Source: SIG220 sp045615545 (GTDB lineage Bacteria > Bacillota_I > Bacilli_A > RFN20 > CAG-826). Taken from it: 34,931 nucleotides of DNA. Position 1 is the stretch's first letter. Every line of letters starts with the position of its first letter. Below the pieces are notes generated by a model. It was not told the DNA's origin. It was given only the letters and a program-made list of their open reading frames with translations, and ran no database searches. Of the stretch, positions 23,151-31,945 are shown piece by piece. The DNA lies in assembly GCA_045615545.1 (NCBI GenBank), contig JAZLFA010000052.1:1-34931 (forward strand). Reading direction: 5' to 3'. A program made the position numbers and the translations under genes.

Positions 23151-25406
23151 ATGGGAAAAGTATCTAATAAGTATTTAGAAGTTGATCCATATAAGATTAT
23201 CGAAAAAGGTTTTCATAAAGACCGCAATCAAGTAAGTGAATCAATCTTTTCACTTTGTAATGAATATATGGGTGTTAGAAACTCGTTTGAAGAGGGTGTG
23301 AGCCTTCACTCTTTAAAAGGAACATATTTTAATGGCATTATCGAATATGCCAAAAAAGATATTGATGGAGCTTACCTCGGAGTAGTTAAAAGAAGTCACT
23401 TTACTATTAATTCAGTAGATTTTTATAAAGTTAGAATTTATATCGATAATGTATTGATTGATTTAGCTAAGTTAAAATGTAGCAACTTTGTTAGAACCCT
23501 TGATATGAGAACGGGTTTGGTTAGTAGAAATTATATTGTTACACTTGGAAAAAAGCATGTTGAATTTTCTTTTGAAAGATTACTAGATATGGTTGATTGT
23601 CCAAGTGCATATCAAAGAATAATTATTAAAACAGATAGCAACATTAAAGTAAGCATTACATTTTATCTAGATAATGAAGCAATCCATTGGGGTAATGATA
23701 CTTATTGGAAAGACACGGTAGTTGGAAATAAAGGCGATATAATCTATCTCACTTCTAAAACTCTAACGACCCATCAATCTTTAGCAGCATCATCGATAGT
23801 GAACACCACCTATTCAGGCAAAATTATTAAAGAAGAAAAACAAATTGGCATTACTTATAAATTCGCATTAAAAGCCATGGAAGTAGCCAATTTTGTTCGT
23901 TATGTGAATATACTTGTCAATGAAGAAAGTGACAAAAATATTAGCGAATTGCTCAAGAATTCCATTAAAAATGTAACATTATTGCGTAAAAACAATTTTG
24001 ATTATTATGTTAAAAGTAATGAAAAATATTTCAACAAAGTTTGGGACAAGAGCGATGTTGAAATATCTGGTTGCGATATAGATCAACAAGGAATACGTTA
24101 TTGTATTTTTCAGCTTGAAACCAATTATCACGGATATGCAGAAGATAACAATATTGGCGCAAAAGGCTTAACTGGTGAAGCTTATAGCGGCCATGCTTTC
24201 TGGGATAGCGAAACCTATTGCCTTCCTTATTATTTATTCTCAAATCAAAAAGCAGCTCTTAATTTATTGATGTTTAGATACAACACTCTTTACGAAGCCA
24301 AACAAAGAGCAAAAATGCTTGATTGTGAAGGCGCGTGTTATCCAATTGCGACACGAAATGGATATGAAGGTTGTACTTTGTGGCAACACGCTTCTTGCCA
24401 ATTTCAACCAACAACTGCCGTTGGCTATGCTATCTATCATTATATGAACGTCTATAATGATCATAATTTTATGCAAAAATATGGCTTAGAAATGCTTTTA
24501 GAAATTTGTAAGTTTTTACTGTCTCGCGGTCAATACGATAAAGAAGGTAATTTTGGTTATTATGGGGTTATGGGACCGGATGAATTTCAAATGATGGTCA
24601 ATAATAATGCCTACACTAACTTTATGGCCAAAAAGATGTTTAATTATCTATTTACTATCATTGGAAGTAGAAAATATAAAACTGAAGCTTTATATAAAAA
24701 GTGTGGATATACTCCTTCATTAATCAAAAAGATGAAATTAGCATCTTCAAAAATGATTATCTTATATGATAAAGAAACGAAACTATTTGAACAGCATGAT
24801 GGCTTTTATAAATTGCCACATGTTGATATTGATAAAATTCCAGTAACAGATTTCCCACTTTATTCACACTGGTCATATGACCGCATATATCGTAACGACA
24901 TAATTAAACAACCAGATGTATTGATGTTTATGTTTCTATACCCTGGTGACTTTACTTATGAACAAATTAAAGCAAACTATGAATTTTATGAACCTCGCTG
25001 TTTACATGAATCATCATTATCACCATCAATCCATTCAATTCTTGCTTCATATTTGGGGAAAGAGAAGGAGGCCATGGATTTCTTTGGCTTTGCCACTAGA
25101 CTAGATTTAGATGACTATAATCGTAACACTCTCGAAGGTTTACATATGACTTCCATTGCAGCTGCATGGATGAATATTGTTTATGGTTTTTTAGGACTAA
25201 GAAGTGATACTAGTGATGTCTCGATTGCTCCTAAACTCCCAAAACGTTGGAAGTCTTACAAAGTAAATTTGTTACTTAATGGCTCAAAAGTTGGGATATT
25301 TGTTGACAGTAACAAAATTAAATTTTCTTTAAAAGGGAAGCCTATTTCTTTAATAGTGAATGGACAAAAAATAGATATTGTAAATGAACTCGAGGTAACA
25401 AGGTGA
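23151..25406 (+). CDS. GH65 glycoside phosphorylase, paralogue 1
   Basis: This 751-residue enzyme belongs to glycoside hydrolase family 65, whose members are mostly inverting phosphorylases that release beta-glucose 1-phosphate from alpha-glucosides. It has the N-terminal beta-sandwich (about 1-270), a helical linker, the (alpha/alpha)6 catalytic barrel (about 335-690) and a small C-terminal sheet. The predicted catalytic acid is E478 in MGPDEF. KQ at 586-587 and HESS at 619-622 correspond to the phosphate-site KQ and H-SS motifs, so phosphorolysis rather than hydrolysis is expected. The acceptor-side sequence after PDEF (QMMVNNN) and CTLWQHAS differ from the usual maltose/kojibiose-type enzymes. 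No signal peptide is seen, so it is cytoplasmic. AAGGAG precedes the ATG. Its stop overlaps the GTG of the second GH65 gene. The glycosidic linkage cannot be told from sequence alone. Confidence 0.93.
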   Translation: MGKVSNKYLEVDPYKIIEKGFHKDRNQVSESIFSLCNEYMGVRNSFEEGVSLHSLKGTYFNGIIEYAKKDIDGAYLGVVKRSHFTINSVDFYKVRIYIDNVLIDLAKLKCSNFVRTLDMRTGLVSRNYIVTLGKKHVEFSFERLLDMVDCPSAYQRIIIKTDSNIKVSITFYLDNEAIHWGNDTYWKDTVVGNKGDIIYLTSKTLTTHQSLAASSIVNTTYSGKIIKEEKQIGITYKFALKAMEVANFVRYVNILVNEESDKNISELLKNSIKNVTLLRKNNFDYYVKSNEKYFNKVWDKSDVEISGCDIDQQGIRYCIFQLETNYHGYAEDNNIGAKGLTGEAYSGHAFWDSETYCLPYYLFSNQKAALNLLMFRYNTLYEAKQRAKMLDCEGACYPIATRNGYEGCTLWQHASCQFQPTTAVGYAIYHYMNVYNDHNFMQKYGLEMLLEICKFLLSRGQYDKEGNFGYYGVMGPDEFQMMVNNNAYTNFMAKKMFNYLFTIIGSRKYKTEALYKKCGYTPSLIKKMKLASSKMIILYDKETKLFEQHDGFYKLPHVDIDKIPVTDFPLYSHWSYDRIYRNDIIKQPDVLMFMFLYPGDFTYEQIKANYEFYEPRCLHESSLSPSIHSILASYLGKEKEAMDFFGFATRLDLDDYNRNTLEGLHMTSIAAAWMNIVYGFLGLRSDTSDVSIAPKLPKRWKSYKVNLLLNGSKVGIFVDSNKIKFSLKGKPISLIVNGQKIDIVNELEVTR

Positions 25407-27487
25407 AAGAATTAATTAAAGAAGGTTATTCATATTCGTCAGTTGATTCTTATGGCAACATGTTTATACTTGCTAATGGTCGTTATGGATATCGAGGCAC
25501 GCTTGAAGAATATAGCAAGAAAGAAAAAGTGTCATTAAATGTCTGTGGATTTTATGATCAATATAAAGACAAGTGGAGAGAATCTATTAACATAGCCAAC
25601 CCATTCTATGTAAGGGTGAAAGATAGTAGCGTTCTTGAAAACGAACCAATCGAGCATCAAATTATTTTAGATATTGAACATGCAGTATTTAAACGCAGAA
25701 CCATCTTTAATGATTGCGTTATTTCTTCAAAAAGATTTTTAAGCACAGTAAATAAAAACTTAATGTGCATGGAATATGTTTTAGAAGCAACTAAAAATAA
25801 GGAATTTGAAGCTTCTTTTGGCATTGATTCTGATATTTATGAAATAAATGGCCCACATTTTGTTAGTATTGATAAACGTCGAAAAGACTACAATATTTCT
25901 TTTTCTGGAATAACAAATGAAGGAAGAAATATTTCTATGTATGTAGCGTATCGTTTTTCTGAAAGAGTAACTTATCAAGATGGGATGTTTTATTTAAGCA
26001 AACATTTAAATCCTCATCAAACATTTACATTGCGTGTATATGCATATATCGTTCAAGATGAACCATATAGTGATGATGGATTTAAGGTCATAGAATCTAT
26101 TTCCTTGCTTGGTTTCCATCAATTATATCGTCAGCATACATTAACGTTTGAGAAAAAATGGAAATACGCAAACGTTGATGTAAAGGGCGATGAACAAGCT
26201 GACTTTGAACTTAAATACAGCATTTATCATTTATTGATTCTTGAAGATGAAGAAAGTTTAAAAAGTATTCCTGCAAGAGGGTTATCAGGGCAAGTATATA
26301 AGGGCGCTATTTTCTGGGATACAGAGATTTTTATGCTCCCGTTTTATACATTAACAAACCCAATGTTTGCTCGTAATCTTATCCAATATAGAATTAATAC
26401 GTTACTAGGGGCATTAGCTAAAGCTAAAGAATTGGGATATGAAGGAGCCTTTTATGCCTGGGAAAGTCAAGAAGATGGTTTAGAAAGATGCTCAAAATTT
26501 AATGTAACCGATCCAATTACTGGCGAGCCAATAAGAACATATTTTAATGAAAAACAAATTCACATATCTGCCGATATTGTTTTAGCGATGTCATATTATC
26601 TTAAGTGGACTAATGATTACTCCATTTTAAGGGATGGTGGCTTTGAAGTTATGTATCAGGTGGTGCGTTTCTTTATGAGTTATGCGAACAATATTAATGG
26701 AATATATCATGTGAACGATGTTATTGGCCCAGATGAATATCATGAACGTGTCAACGATAACGCTTTTACGAATTATATGATTAAAGTTTCGTGTGATATT
26801 TTCCTTTCTTTATTTAATGATTATGGATCATATCTTTCTGGCCCTGTTAATGTTGGAATAATTAAAGAATTTTCATCAAATATATATTTACCAAAACCAA
26901 ACGAAAGAGGAATAATTGAGCAATTTGATGGATACTTTGGTTTAGAAGAAGTGAGTCCTGAAATTGTTAAGTCTCGCGTTAGAAATGAAAATGAATATCT
27001 TGGTGGAAAAAATGGAGTAGCTTATAACACAAAAGTAATCAAGCAAGCTGATGTTGTTGCTCTCCTTGCTATCATTAATTCCCTCTTTAAATTCAGTATA
27101 ATCAAAGCAAATTACGATTATTATTTTAAATTTACAGAGCACGGATCATCATTAAGCAGTTCAATGTATTCGTTATTAGCTTCAAAAATAGGATATTTGG
27201 ATAACGCCTATAATATGTTTAGAAAATCATCTTCGATTGATCTTGGAACTGATCAAAAAATGTATGCTGGTGGTATATATATTGGTGGCACTCATCCGGC
27301 AAGTAATGCTGGTGCATACTTATCAATGATTTTTGGTTTTGCCGGCTTAGATATTGTTGATGGAGAATTGACCTTAAATCCGCATTTACCAAAGTCAATT
27401 GATGGTATTGTTTTTTCGGTCCAATATTTAGGAAAAAAATACAAAGTAAATATTAATAAGTTTGACTATAAAGTTGAGGAGGAATAA
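25403..27487 (+). CDS. GH65 glycoside phosphorylase, paralogue 2
   Basis: This is a second, divergent GH65 enzyme of 694 residues, shorter at the N-terminus than its neighbour. The catalytic acid is E445 in IGPDEYHERVNDNAFTNY, which is the common form of the motif. FWDTE (304-308), YAWES (351-355), KQAD (547-550) and HGSS (580-583) are the expected substrate- and phosphate-site blocks of phosphorylases. It starts with GTG in a GTGA overlap with the first GH65 gene, with GAGGT nearby, so the two are translationally coupled. It is cytoplasmic. Its closest functional classes would be the kojibiose, nigerose, trehalose or maltose phosphorylases; I cannot choose among these. Having two enzymes suggests two linkages, or an oligosaccharide plus a disaccharide. 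Confidence 0.93.
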   Translation: MKELIKEGYSYSSVDSYGNMFILANGRYGYRGTLEEYSKKEKVSLNVCGFYDQYKDKWRESINIANPFYVRVKDSSVLENEPIEHQIILDIEHAVFKRRTIFNDCVISSKRFLSTVNKNLMCMEYVLEATKNKEFEASFGIDSDIYEINGPHFVSIDKRRKDYNISFSGITNEGRNISMYVAYRFSERVTYQDGMFYLSKHLNPHQTFTLRVYAYIVQDEPYSDDGFKVIESISLLGFHQLYRQHTLTFEKKWKYANVDVKGDEQADFELKYSIYHLLILEDEESLKSIPARGLSGQVYKGAIFWDTEIFMLPFYTLTNPMFARNLIQYRINTLLGALAKAKELGYEGAFYAWESQEDGLERCSKFNVTDPITGEPIRTYFNEKQIHISADIVLAMSYYLKWTNDYSILRDGGFEVMYQVVRFFMSYANNINGIYHVNDVIGPDEYHERVNDNAFTNYMIKVSCDIFLSLFNDYGSYLSGPVNVGIIKEFSSNIYLPKPNERGIIEQFDGYFGLEEVSPEIVKSRVRNENEYLGGKNGVAYNTKVIKQADVVALLAIINSLFKFSIIKANYDYYFKFTEHGSSLSSSMYSLLASKIGYLDNAYNMFRKSSSIDLGTDQKMYAGGIYIGGTHPASNAGAYLSMIFGFAGLDIVDGELTLNPHLPKSIDGIVFSVQYLGKKYKVNINKFDYKVEEE

Positions 27488-27489
27488 TT

Positions 27490-29298
27490 ATGATTAGAGC
27501 AATTATTTTTGATTTAGATGGGGTATTGATTTCTACTGATGAATTCCATTATCAAGCATGGAAACAAATTGCTGATGAAGAAGGTATTTATTTTGATTGG
27601 GAGATTAATAATCGTCTTCGCGGTGTTTCTAGAATGGAGTCGTTAGAGATTGTTTTAGAAAAAGCTAATAAGAAATATAGCGTTAAAGAGAAGAATGCAT
27701 TAGCAGAAAAGAAAAATGAATTATATCGTAAACAACTTGATACATTATCTCCATCATCTTTATCTAGTGATGTGGTTAAAACAATCAAGAAGCTTTACGC
27801 GCAAGGATATATATTGGCAGTTGGTTCATCTAGCAAGAATACAAAGTATATTTTAGAAAAATTAGATATTACTAATGCTTTTGACGCAATTGTTGATGGA
27901 ACAATGATTAGTAAAAGCAAACCTGATCCAGAAGTATTTCTCAAGGCTGCTGAAATTTTAAATATTCCAGTTGAAGAATGCTTAGTAGTAGAAGATGCCA
28001 CTAGTGGAATTGATGCTGCAAATAAAGGTGGATTTGTTTCGGTTGGGATTTCAGATGCAAGTACGTATTCAAAAACTAAATATCCAATCACTAAACTATA
28101 CGATTTATTTGATGTAATTGATAAGGTAAATAAAACCGTTTGTCATAAGATTGATATTGTTGGGTTAGGAAAAATTTATTCTGAAGGAAATGTTCGCGCA
28201 GTTAAGGATTTTAATTTAACTATTGATCCAGGAGAATTTGTTGTATTTGTTGGTCCATCTGGATGTGGCAAATCGACTGTTCTTAGAATGATTGCGGGAC
28301 TAGAAGAAATCAGTGAAGGTTCAATCTATCTTGATGGTGTTTTGTTAAATGATTTGGATCCTAAAGATCGTAACATTTCTATGGTGTTTCAAAATTACGC
28401 ATTATACCCACATTTATCAGTTAAAAATAATATTGCTTTTCCATTAAAAGCAGAAAAATATGGGGGATTTAAACATTATTTCTCACTTAAGTATCGAAAA
28501 GAACGTCGTCAAAGAATTGATCAAGCAGTGAAAGATGCGGCAGAAAAAATTAATCTTACACCATATTTAAATCGTAAACCTGCTAATCTTTCCGGTGGAC
28601 AACGTCAGCGTGTTGCATTAGGTAGAGCAATTGTGAGAAATCCAAAGGTATTTTTACTTGATGAACCATTAAGTAATCTTGATGCAAAAATGCGTGTAGA
28701 AATGCGTAGTGAAATTTCTCGCCTACACAAAGAACTCAACACGGTCTTTATCTATGTCACTCATGACCAAGTTGAGGCTATGACAATGGGGGATAAGATT
28801 GTTGTATTAAAAGACGGAGTGATTCAACAAATTAATTCCCCAAAAGAATTGTTCCTAAACCCTGTAAATATGTTTGTGGCAGGTTTTATTGGAACGCCAC
28901 AAATGAATTTCTTCGAAGGAAAGGTAAGTAAGGTTGGCACAAAATACTACGCTAAGTTCGATAACTTTGGCGATAAGATTCTTTTGCCACTAGAAAGAGT
29001 AAAACAATTCCCAGAAGAAAAAATAAATCAAAATGTAATAATTGGCCTAAGACCAAAAGCGATCAAAACAGAAGGTGATTATGGTTATATAAATCAAAAT
29101 ATAAAAGCTAAGGTTACTTTAGTAGAACAATTAGGTGAAGATACATTGCTTTATGTTTTGATTAAAGGAAACGAAAAAGAAGTAATCTTATCTACAACTG
29201 GTTTAGACCGTTTCCAAAATAATGATGTAATAAATATTTCTTTTGATGCAACTAGTGTTTGTATCTTTGATAAGGAAACTGAAAAAACGCTCCTATAA
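27490..29298 (+). CDS. Fusion of beta-phosphoglucomutase and a sugar ABC transporter ATPase
   Basis: Two complete domains lie in one 602-codon frame. Residues 1-210 are a HAD-superfamily beta-phosphoglucomutase, which converts beta-glucose 1-phosphate to glucose 6-phosphate: FDLDGVL gives nucleophile D8 and acid/base D10, H20 lies in the cap hinge, RGVSR is at 44-48, K144 is in SKSKPDP and E168/D169 bind Mg. Residues 222-602 are a MsmK/UgpC-type ATPase: Walker A GPSGCGKST (255-263), Q301, signature LSGGQ (367-371), Walker B VFLLDEP (387-393), H425 and a C-terminal TOBE-like region (about 470-602). The linker is only about 12 residues. No in-frame ATG, GTG or TTG occurs across the junction or before Walker A, so a separate ATPase start is unlikely. 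GAGGAG precedes the ATG. It is the only ATPase in the operon. Confidence 0.93.
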   Translation: MIRAIIFDLDGVLISTDEFHYQAWKQIADEEGIYFDWEINNRLRGVSRMESLEIVLEKANKKYSVKEKNALAEKKNELYRKQLDTLSPSSLSSDVVKTIKKLYAQGYILAVGSSSKNTKYILEKLDITNAFDAIVDGTMISKSKPDPEVFLKAAEILNIPVEECLVVEDATSGIDAANKGGFVSVGISDASTYSKTKYPITKLYDLFDVIDKVNKTVCHKIDIVGLGKIYSEGNVRAVKDFNLTIDPGEFVVFVGPSGCGKSTVLRMIAGLEEISEGSIYLDGVLLNDLDPKDRNISMVFQNYALYPHLSVKNNIAFPLKAEKYGGFKHYFSLKYRKERRQRIDQAVKDAAEKINLTPYLNRKPANLSGGQRQRVALGRAIVRNPKVFLLDEPLSNLDAKMRVEMRSEISRLHKELNTVFIYVTHDQVEAMTMGDKIVVLKDGVIQQINSPKELFLNPVNMFVAGFIGTPQMNFFEGKVSKVGTKYYAKFDNFGDKILLPLERVKQFPEEKINQNVIIGLRPKAIKTEGDYGYINQNIKAKVTLVEQLGEDTLLYVLIKGNEKEVILSTTGLDRFQNNDVINISFDATSVCIFDKETEKTLL

Positions 29299-30983
29299 TG
29301 AAAACTAAATTCCTATTTTTAATTCCATTTATTTTACTTACATCTTGCTTGGGTAGTGGTTCATCCTTTCTTTCTTCTAGTATTTATTCTTCTAGCGAGG
29401 AAGGCCGTTACGAAAAAGATGATGAGGGTTTTTACATTTTAGAAAAAGATTACTTTTCTTATAAAGAAGATGAAAGTGATTTAAAGAAAAGAAACCAAGT
29501 TTTTATCGAACCATTTGTTCAAGAAAAAGAACAATACAATCAATTAAGAATGTATATTGGTGATAAAAGAGTTCCAATTTATGAAGTTAAAACTAATTTT
29601 TCTCAGCGATGGAACCCAACAGCTCATAATAGGATGAATAATGGTGTTGCAACTATTGGTCTCGAAGGTAAAGTTGAAATTAAGCTACAAGCTAACTTTG
29701 CATTTATGAATGAAATTAGTATTAGACCAACATCAAGAGACGTAAAATATGTTGTCGATAATTCTAGAAGGGTAATAACTTTTACCATAAGTGATGTTGG
29801 ACAATATACGATTGAATTAAGAAGCGGTAGAACGCTCCATTTGTTTGTAAATAAGATGGATGTTTATGAAGTGCCAAAAGGTGCTATTGTTTTTGAGCCC
29901 GGCGTTCATAATAAAAGTAATGATAATAGAATCAATAACAATAATGAAATCGTTTTATCTAGTGGGAATGTCTACTATCTTTCTCCTGGCTGTTTTCTTG
30001 ATGCAAGATTTTACGCTCGTTCCAGAAATAACATCACTATATGTGGCCCAGGTTACATAGATGGATCAATGTTTGAAAGGGATGCAAATAAAGGGACAAC
30101 ATTAGTTCCTATTGATATAAATTTTGTTAATAATCTGACACTAAAAGATTTTTCCGTTATTGATCCTGCGGGATGGTGTTTTAATATCTATTTTGACACT
30201 CAAGTTCATATAGAAAACACAAAGATAATTTCTAGTAGAAGTAACGGTGATGGTATTTCTTTACAATCGTGCCAGCATGTATTGGTGGAGAATGTATTTG
30301 TTCGTTCATGGGACGATTCACTTGTTATAAAAAATTATGTTAATTACACATCCGGAGTTGAAGGTGTTACACGTGATATTTGCTGCAAAAACTGTATAAT
30401 TTGGACGGATTTAGCCCAATCAATGGAAGTTGGATATGAAACAATTGGAGAGATAATGGAAGACATTTGTTTCGAAAATATTACTGTTTTACATAACTAT
30501 CATAGGGCTATTTTTTCAATCCATAATGGAAATAACGCAAACATTAAACGAGTAAGTTTTTCTAACATTACGGTTGAAGATGCTTCAATGGGTGGCGGTG
30601 ATGGAGAAAATGTAATTATTGATTTTGCCAATATCTTTTCTTCTAATTGGAGCGAGGCTCATAAAGTAACATCACTTGGAACAATAGATGACGTTAATGT
30701 CAATAATGTCATTGTCATTGGTGGCAAACCAAATCCCAAAGTTAGAATAAAAGGCGCGATAGATACTCGTCCACAGTATTCTAAAGAACCCCACATTGTT
30801 AGTAATGTAGTAATCTCTGATTTTCTTTTATACGATGATGTATTAACTAAAGATTATTCAAATTTAGAAACAAAGTATGTAGAGAATGTAACATTTGTTA
30901 CATCAGGAAATAAAATTACCGGTGCTTCTTATAGCAAGCCTGATGTAAGTGAATATGGAAATAATATTACTTTCCTGCCCTAG
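29298..30983 (+). CDS. GH28-like (clan GH-N) beta-helix lipoprotein, short paralogue
   Basis: This 561-residue lipoprotein (lipobox LTSC, C17) is paralogous to the first gene of the operon but lacks its two C-terminal discoidin-like domains. The N-terminal beta-sandwich (about 65-190) ends in LHLFVN, and the beta-helix spans about 195-540. NGDG and WDD give D318, D339 and D340, the same +21/+22 spacing. The stretch IIWTDLAQSMEVGYET is nearly identical in both paralogues and probably lines the active site; GHG and RIK are again absent. Its ATG overlaps the stop of the fusion gene (TAATG), so it is translationally coupled and closes the operon. The two hydrolases may act on long and short chains, or one may be bound to the polymer through its extra domains. 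Confidence 0.85.
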   Translation: MKTKFLFLIPFILLTSCLGSGSSFLSSSIYSSSEEGRYEKDDEGFYILEKDYFSYKEDESDLKKRNQVFIEPFVQEKEQYNQLRMYIGDKRVPIYEVKTNFSQRWNPTAHNRMNNGVATIGLEGKVEIKLQANFAFMNEISIRPTSRDVKYVVDNSRRVITFTISDVGQYTIELRSGRTLHLFVNKMDVYEVPKGAIVFEPGVHNKSNDNRINNNNEIVLSSGNVYYLSPGCFLDARFYARSRNNITICGPGYIDGSMFERDANKGTTLVPIDINFVNNLTLKDFSVIDPAGWCFNIYFDTQVHIENTKIISSRSNGDGISLQSCQHVLVENVFVRSWDDSLVIKNYVNYTSGVEGVTRDICCKNCIIWTDLAQSMEVGYETIGEIMEDICFENITVLHNYHRAIFSIHNGNNANIKRVSFSNITVEDASMGGGDGENVIIDFANIFSSNWSEAHKVTSLGTIDDVNVNNVIVIGGKPNPKVRIKGAIDTRPQYSKEPHIVSNVVISDFLLYDDVLTKDYSNLETKYVENVTFVTSGNKITGASYSKPDVSEYGNNITFLP

Positions 30984-31030
30984 TTTTAAAAATAATCATT
31001 TTCTTGTGTATATATAAATAGAGAGGAATT

Positions 31031-31078
31031 AAGCACAAAATATCGCCATGAGTATTTCATAGCGTAACACACGTGCTT
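31031..31078 (+). other. Imperfect nested inverted repeat upstream of rpsF
   Basis: AAGCAC at 31031-31036 pairs with GTGCTT at 31073-31078. Inside it CGC-C-ATGA (31044-31051) pairs with TCAT-A-GCG (31057-31064) around a five-base loop, with one mismatch. The right arm overlaps the -35 box of the rpsF promoter. It is either the 3' end region of the sugar operon, part of a longer S6 leader made from an upstream promoter, or a regulator site. I could not assign it. Confidence 0.4.
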
Positions 31079-31105
31079 GACAAGGCTTTAAAGGATATGT
31101 AATAT
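31077..31105 (+). promoter_or_regulatory. Promoter of rpsF-ssb-rpsR
   Basis: A perfect TTGACA at 31077-31082 is followed after 17 bases by TAATAT at 31100-31105. Transcription should begin near 31112, giving a leader of about 70 bases. Confidence 0.75.
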
Positions 31106-31109
31106 ACAT

Positions 31110-31158
31110 ATGCTAAAGTTAGCATTTCTCTCTGCTATTTCTTATGTAAATAGCCAGA
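31110..31158 (+). promoter_or_regulatory. Structured leader of the S6 operon
   Basis: Two hairpins fill the 5' leader. ATGCTAA at 31110-31116 pairs with TTAGCAT at 31119-31125. TCTGCTATTT at 31131-31140 pairs with AAATAG and CAGA at 31148-31158, with a single bulged C at 31154. The ribosome site AGGGGAGG follows at 31165-31172. In many bacteria the S6:S18 pair binds its own leader RNA and lowers translation; whether this leader carries that motif was not established. The first palindrome spans the start point of transcription and could instead be an operator. Confidence 0.5.
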
Positions 31159-31180
31159 AGACCAAGGGGAGGTAGAAAAA

Positions 31181-31471
31181 ATGCGCAAATACGAAATTAT
31201 GTACATTTTAAGAGCCGACTTAGACGAAGAAGCCCGTAAGGCTGCTATCGATGAACTCGCTAGCATCATTAATTCAAATGAAGGTAAAGTTACATCTACA
31301 GATGAATCAATGGGCTTAAGAGACTTTGCTTATCCAATCAAGGAACAAAGCAAAGGATACTATGTCGTTCTTAAAGTTGAAATGACAAACGAAACGATTT
31401 ACGAATTCAATCGTCGTGTACGTATTAATTCCAAAGTGTTACGTTACTTAATTCTTGTCGATCACGAATAA
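31181..31471 (+). CDS. rpsF: 30S ribosomal protein S6
   Basis: This 96-residue protein binds 16S rRNA together with S18 in the platform of the small subunit. The sequence MRKYEIMYILRADLDEEARK at the start, DFAYPIKEQSKGYYVVLK in the middle and RVRINSKVLRYLILV at the end are the family blocks. It has a strong ribosome site (AGGGGAGG, eight bases upstream). It is first in the conserved trio with ssb and rpsR. Confidence 0.98.
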   Translation: MRKYEIMYILRADLDEEARKAAIDELASIINSNEGKVTSTDESMGLRDFAYPIKEQSKGYYVVLKVEMTNETIYEFNRRVRINSKVLRYLILVDHE

Positions 31472-31483
31472 GGAGGAATCAAT

Positions 31484-31924
31484 ATGTTAAATCGAGTTGT
31501 ATTAGCAGGAAGACTTGTAAAAGATCCTGAACTAAGAACCGCAAATTCTGGTAATCCAATTACTTCATTCACTCTTGCAGTGGATGGCACTCAAAAAGAT
31601 GCAGAAGGCAAAAGAATGCCTTGCTTCATTGATTGTGTAGCATTTAGACAATCAGCTGAAACTCTCTGCAAATTCGCCCGTAAGGGTAACTTGGTAGGTG
31701 TCGACGGTAAATTGAATCAAAGAAAATACCAACGCAATGATGGTAGTATGGCTTCCGTTATTGAAGTCTTATGTGATTCTATCACATTACTAACACCAAA
31801 AGCTGCTGGTGGTCACGACGAAATCCCACCATTTGATGATGGCGTTGCAGCCACTCCAAGTGACACGGAAGAAAATCGTAATTTAGATTCAATCGACTTA
31901 TCCGACGATGATCTTCCATTCTAA
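31484..31924 (+). CDS. ssb: Single-stranded DNA-binding protein
   Basis: SSB coats single-stranded DNA during replication and repair and recruits partners through its acidic tip. The 146-residue protein has the OB fold (about 1-105, starting MLNRVVLAGRLVKDPELR), an acidic linker and the C-terminal interaction tip DDDLPF. AAGGAGG lies 7 bases before the ATG. Its place between rpsF and rpsR is the standard Bacillota arrangement. Confidence 0.98.
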   Translation: MLNRVVLAGRLVKDPELRTANSGNPITSFTLAVDGTQKDAEGKRMPCFIDCVAFRQSAETLCKFARKGNLVGVDGKLNQRKYQRNDGSMASVIEVLCDSITLLTPKAAGGHDEIPPFDDGVAATPSDTEENRNLDSIDLSDDDLPF

Positions 31925-31945
31925 TTAAGAAAGGAAACAATAATC

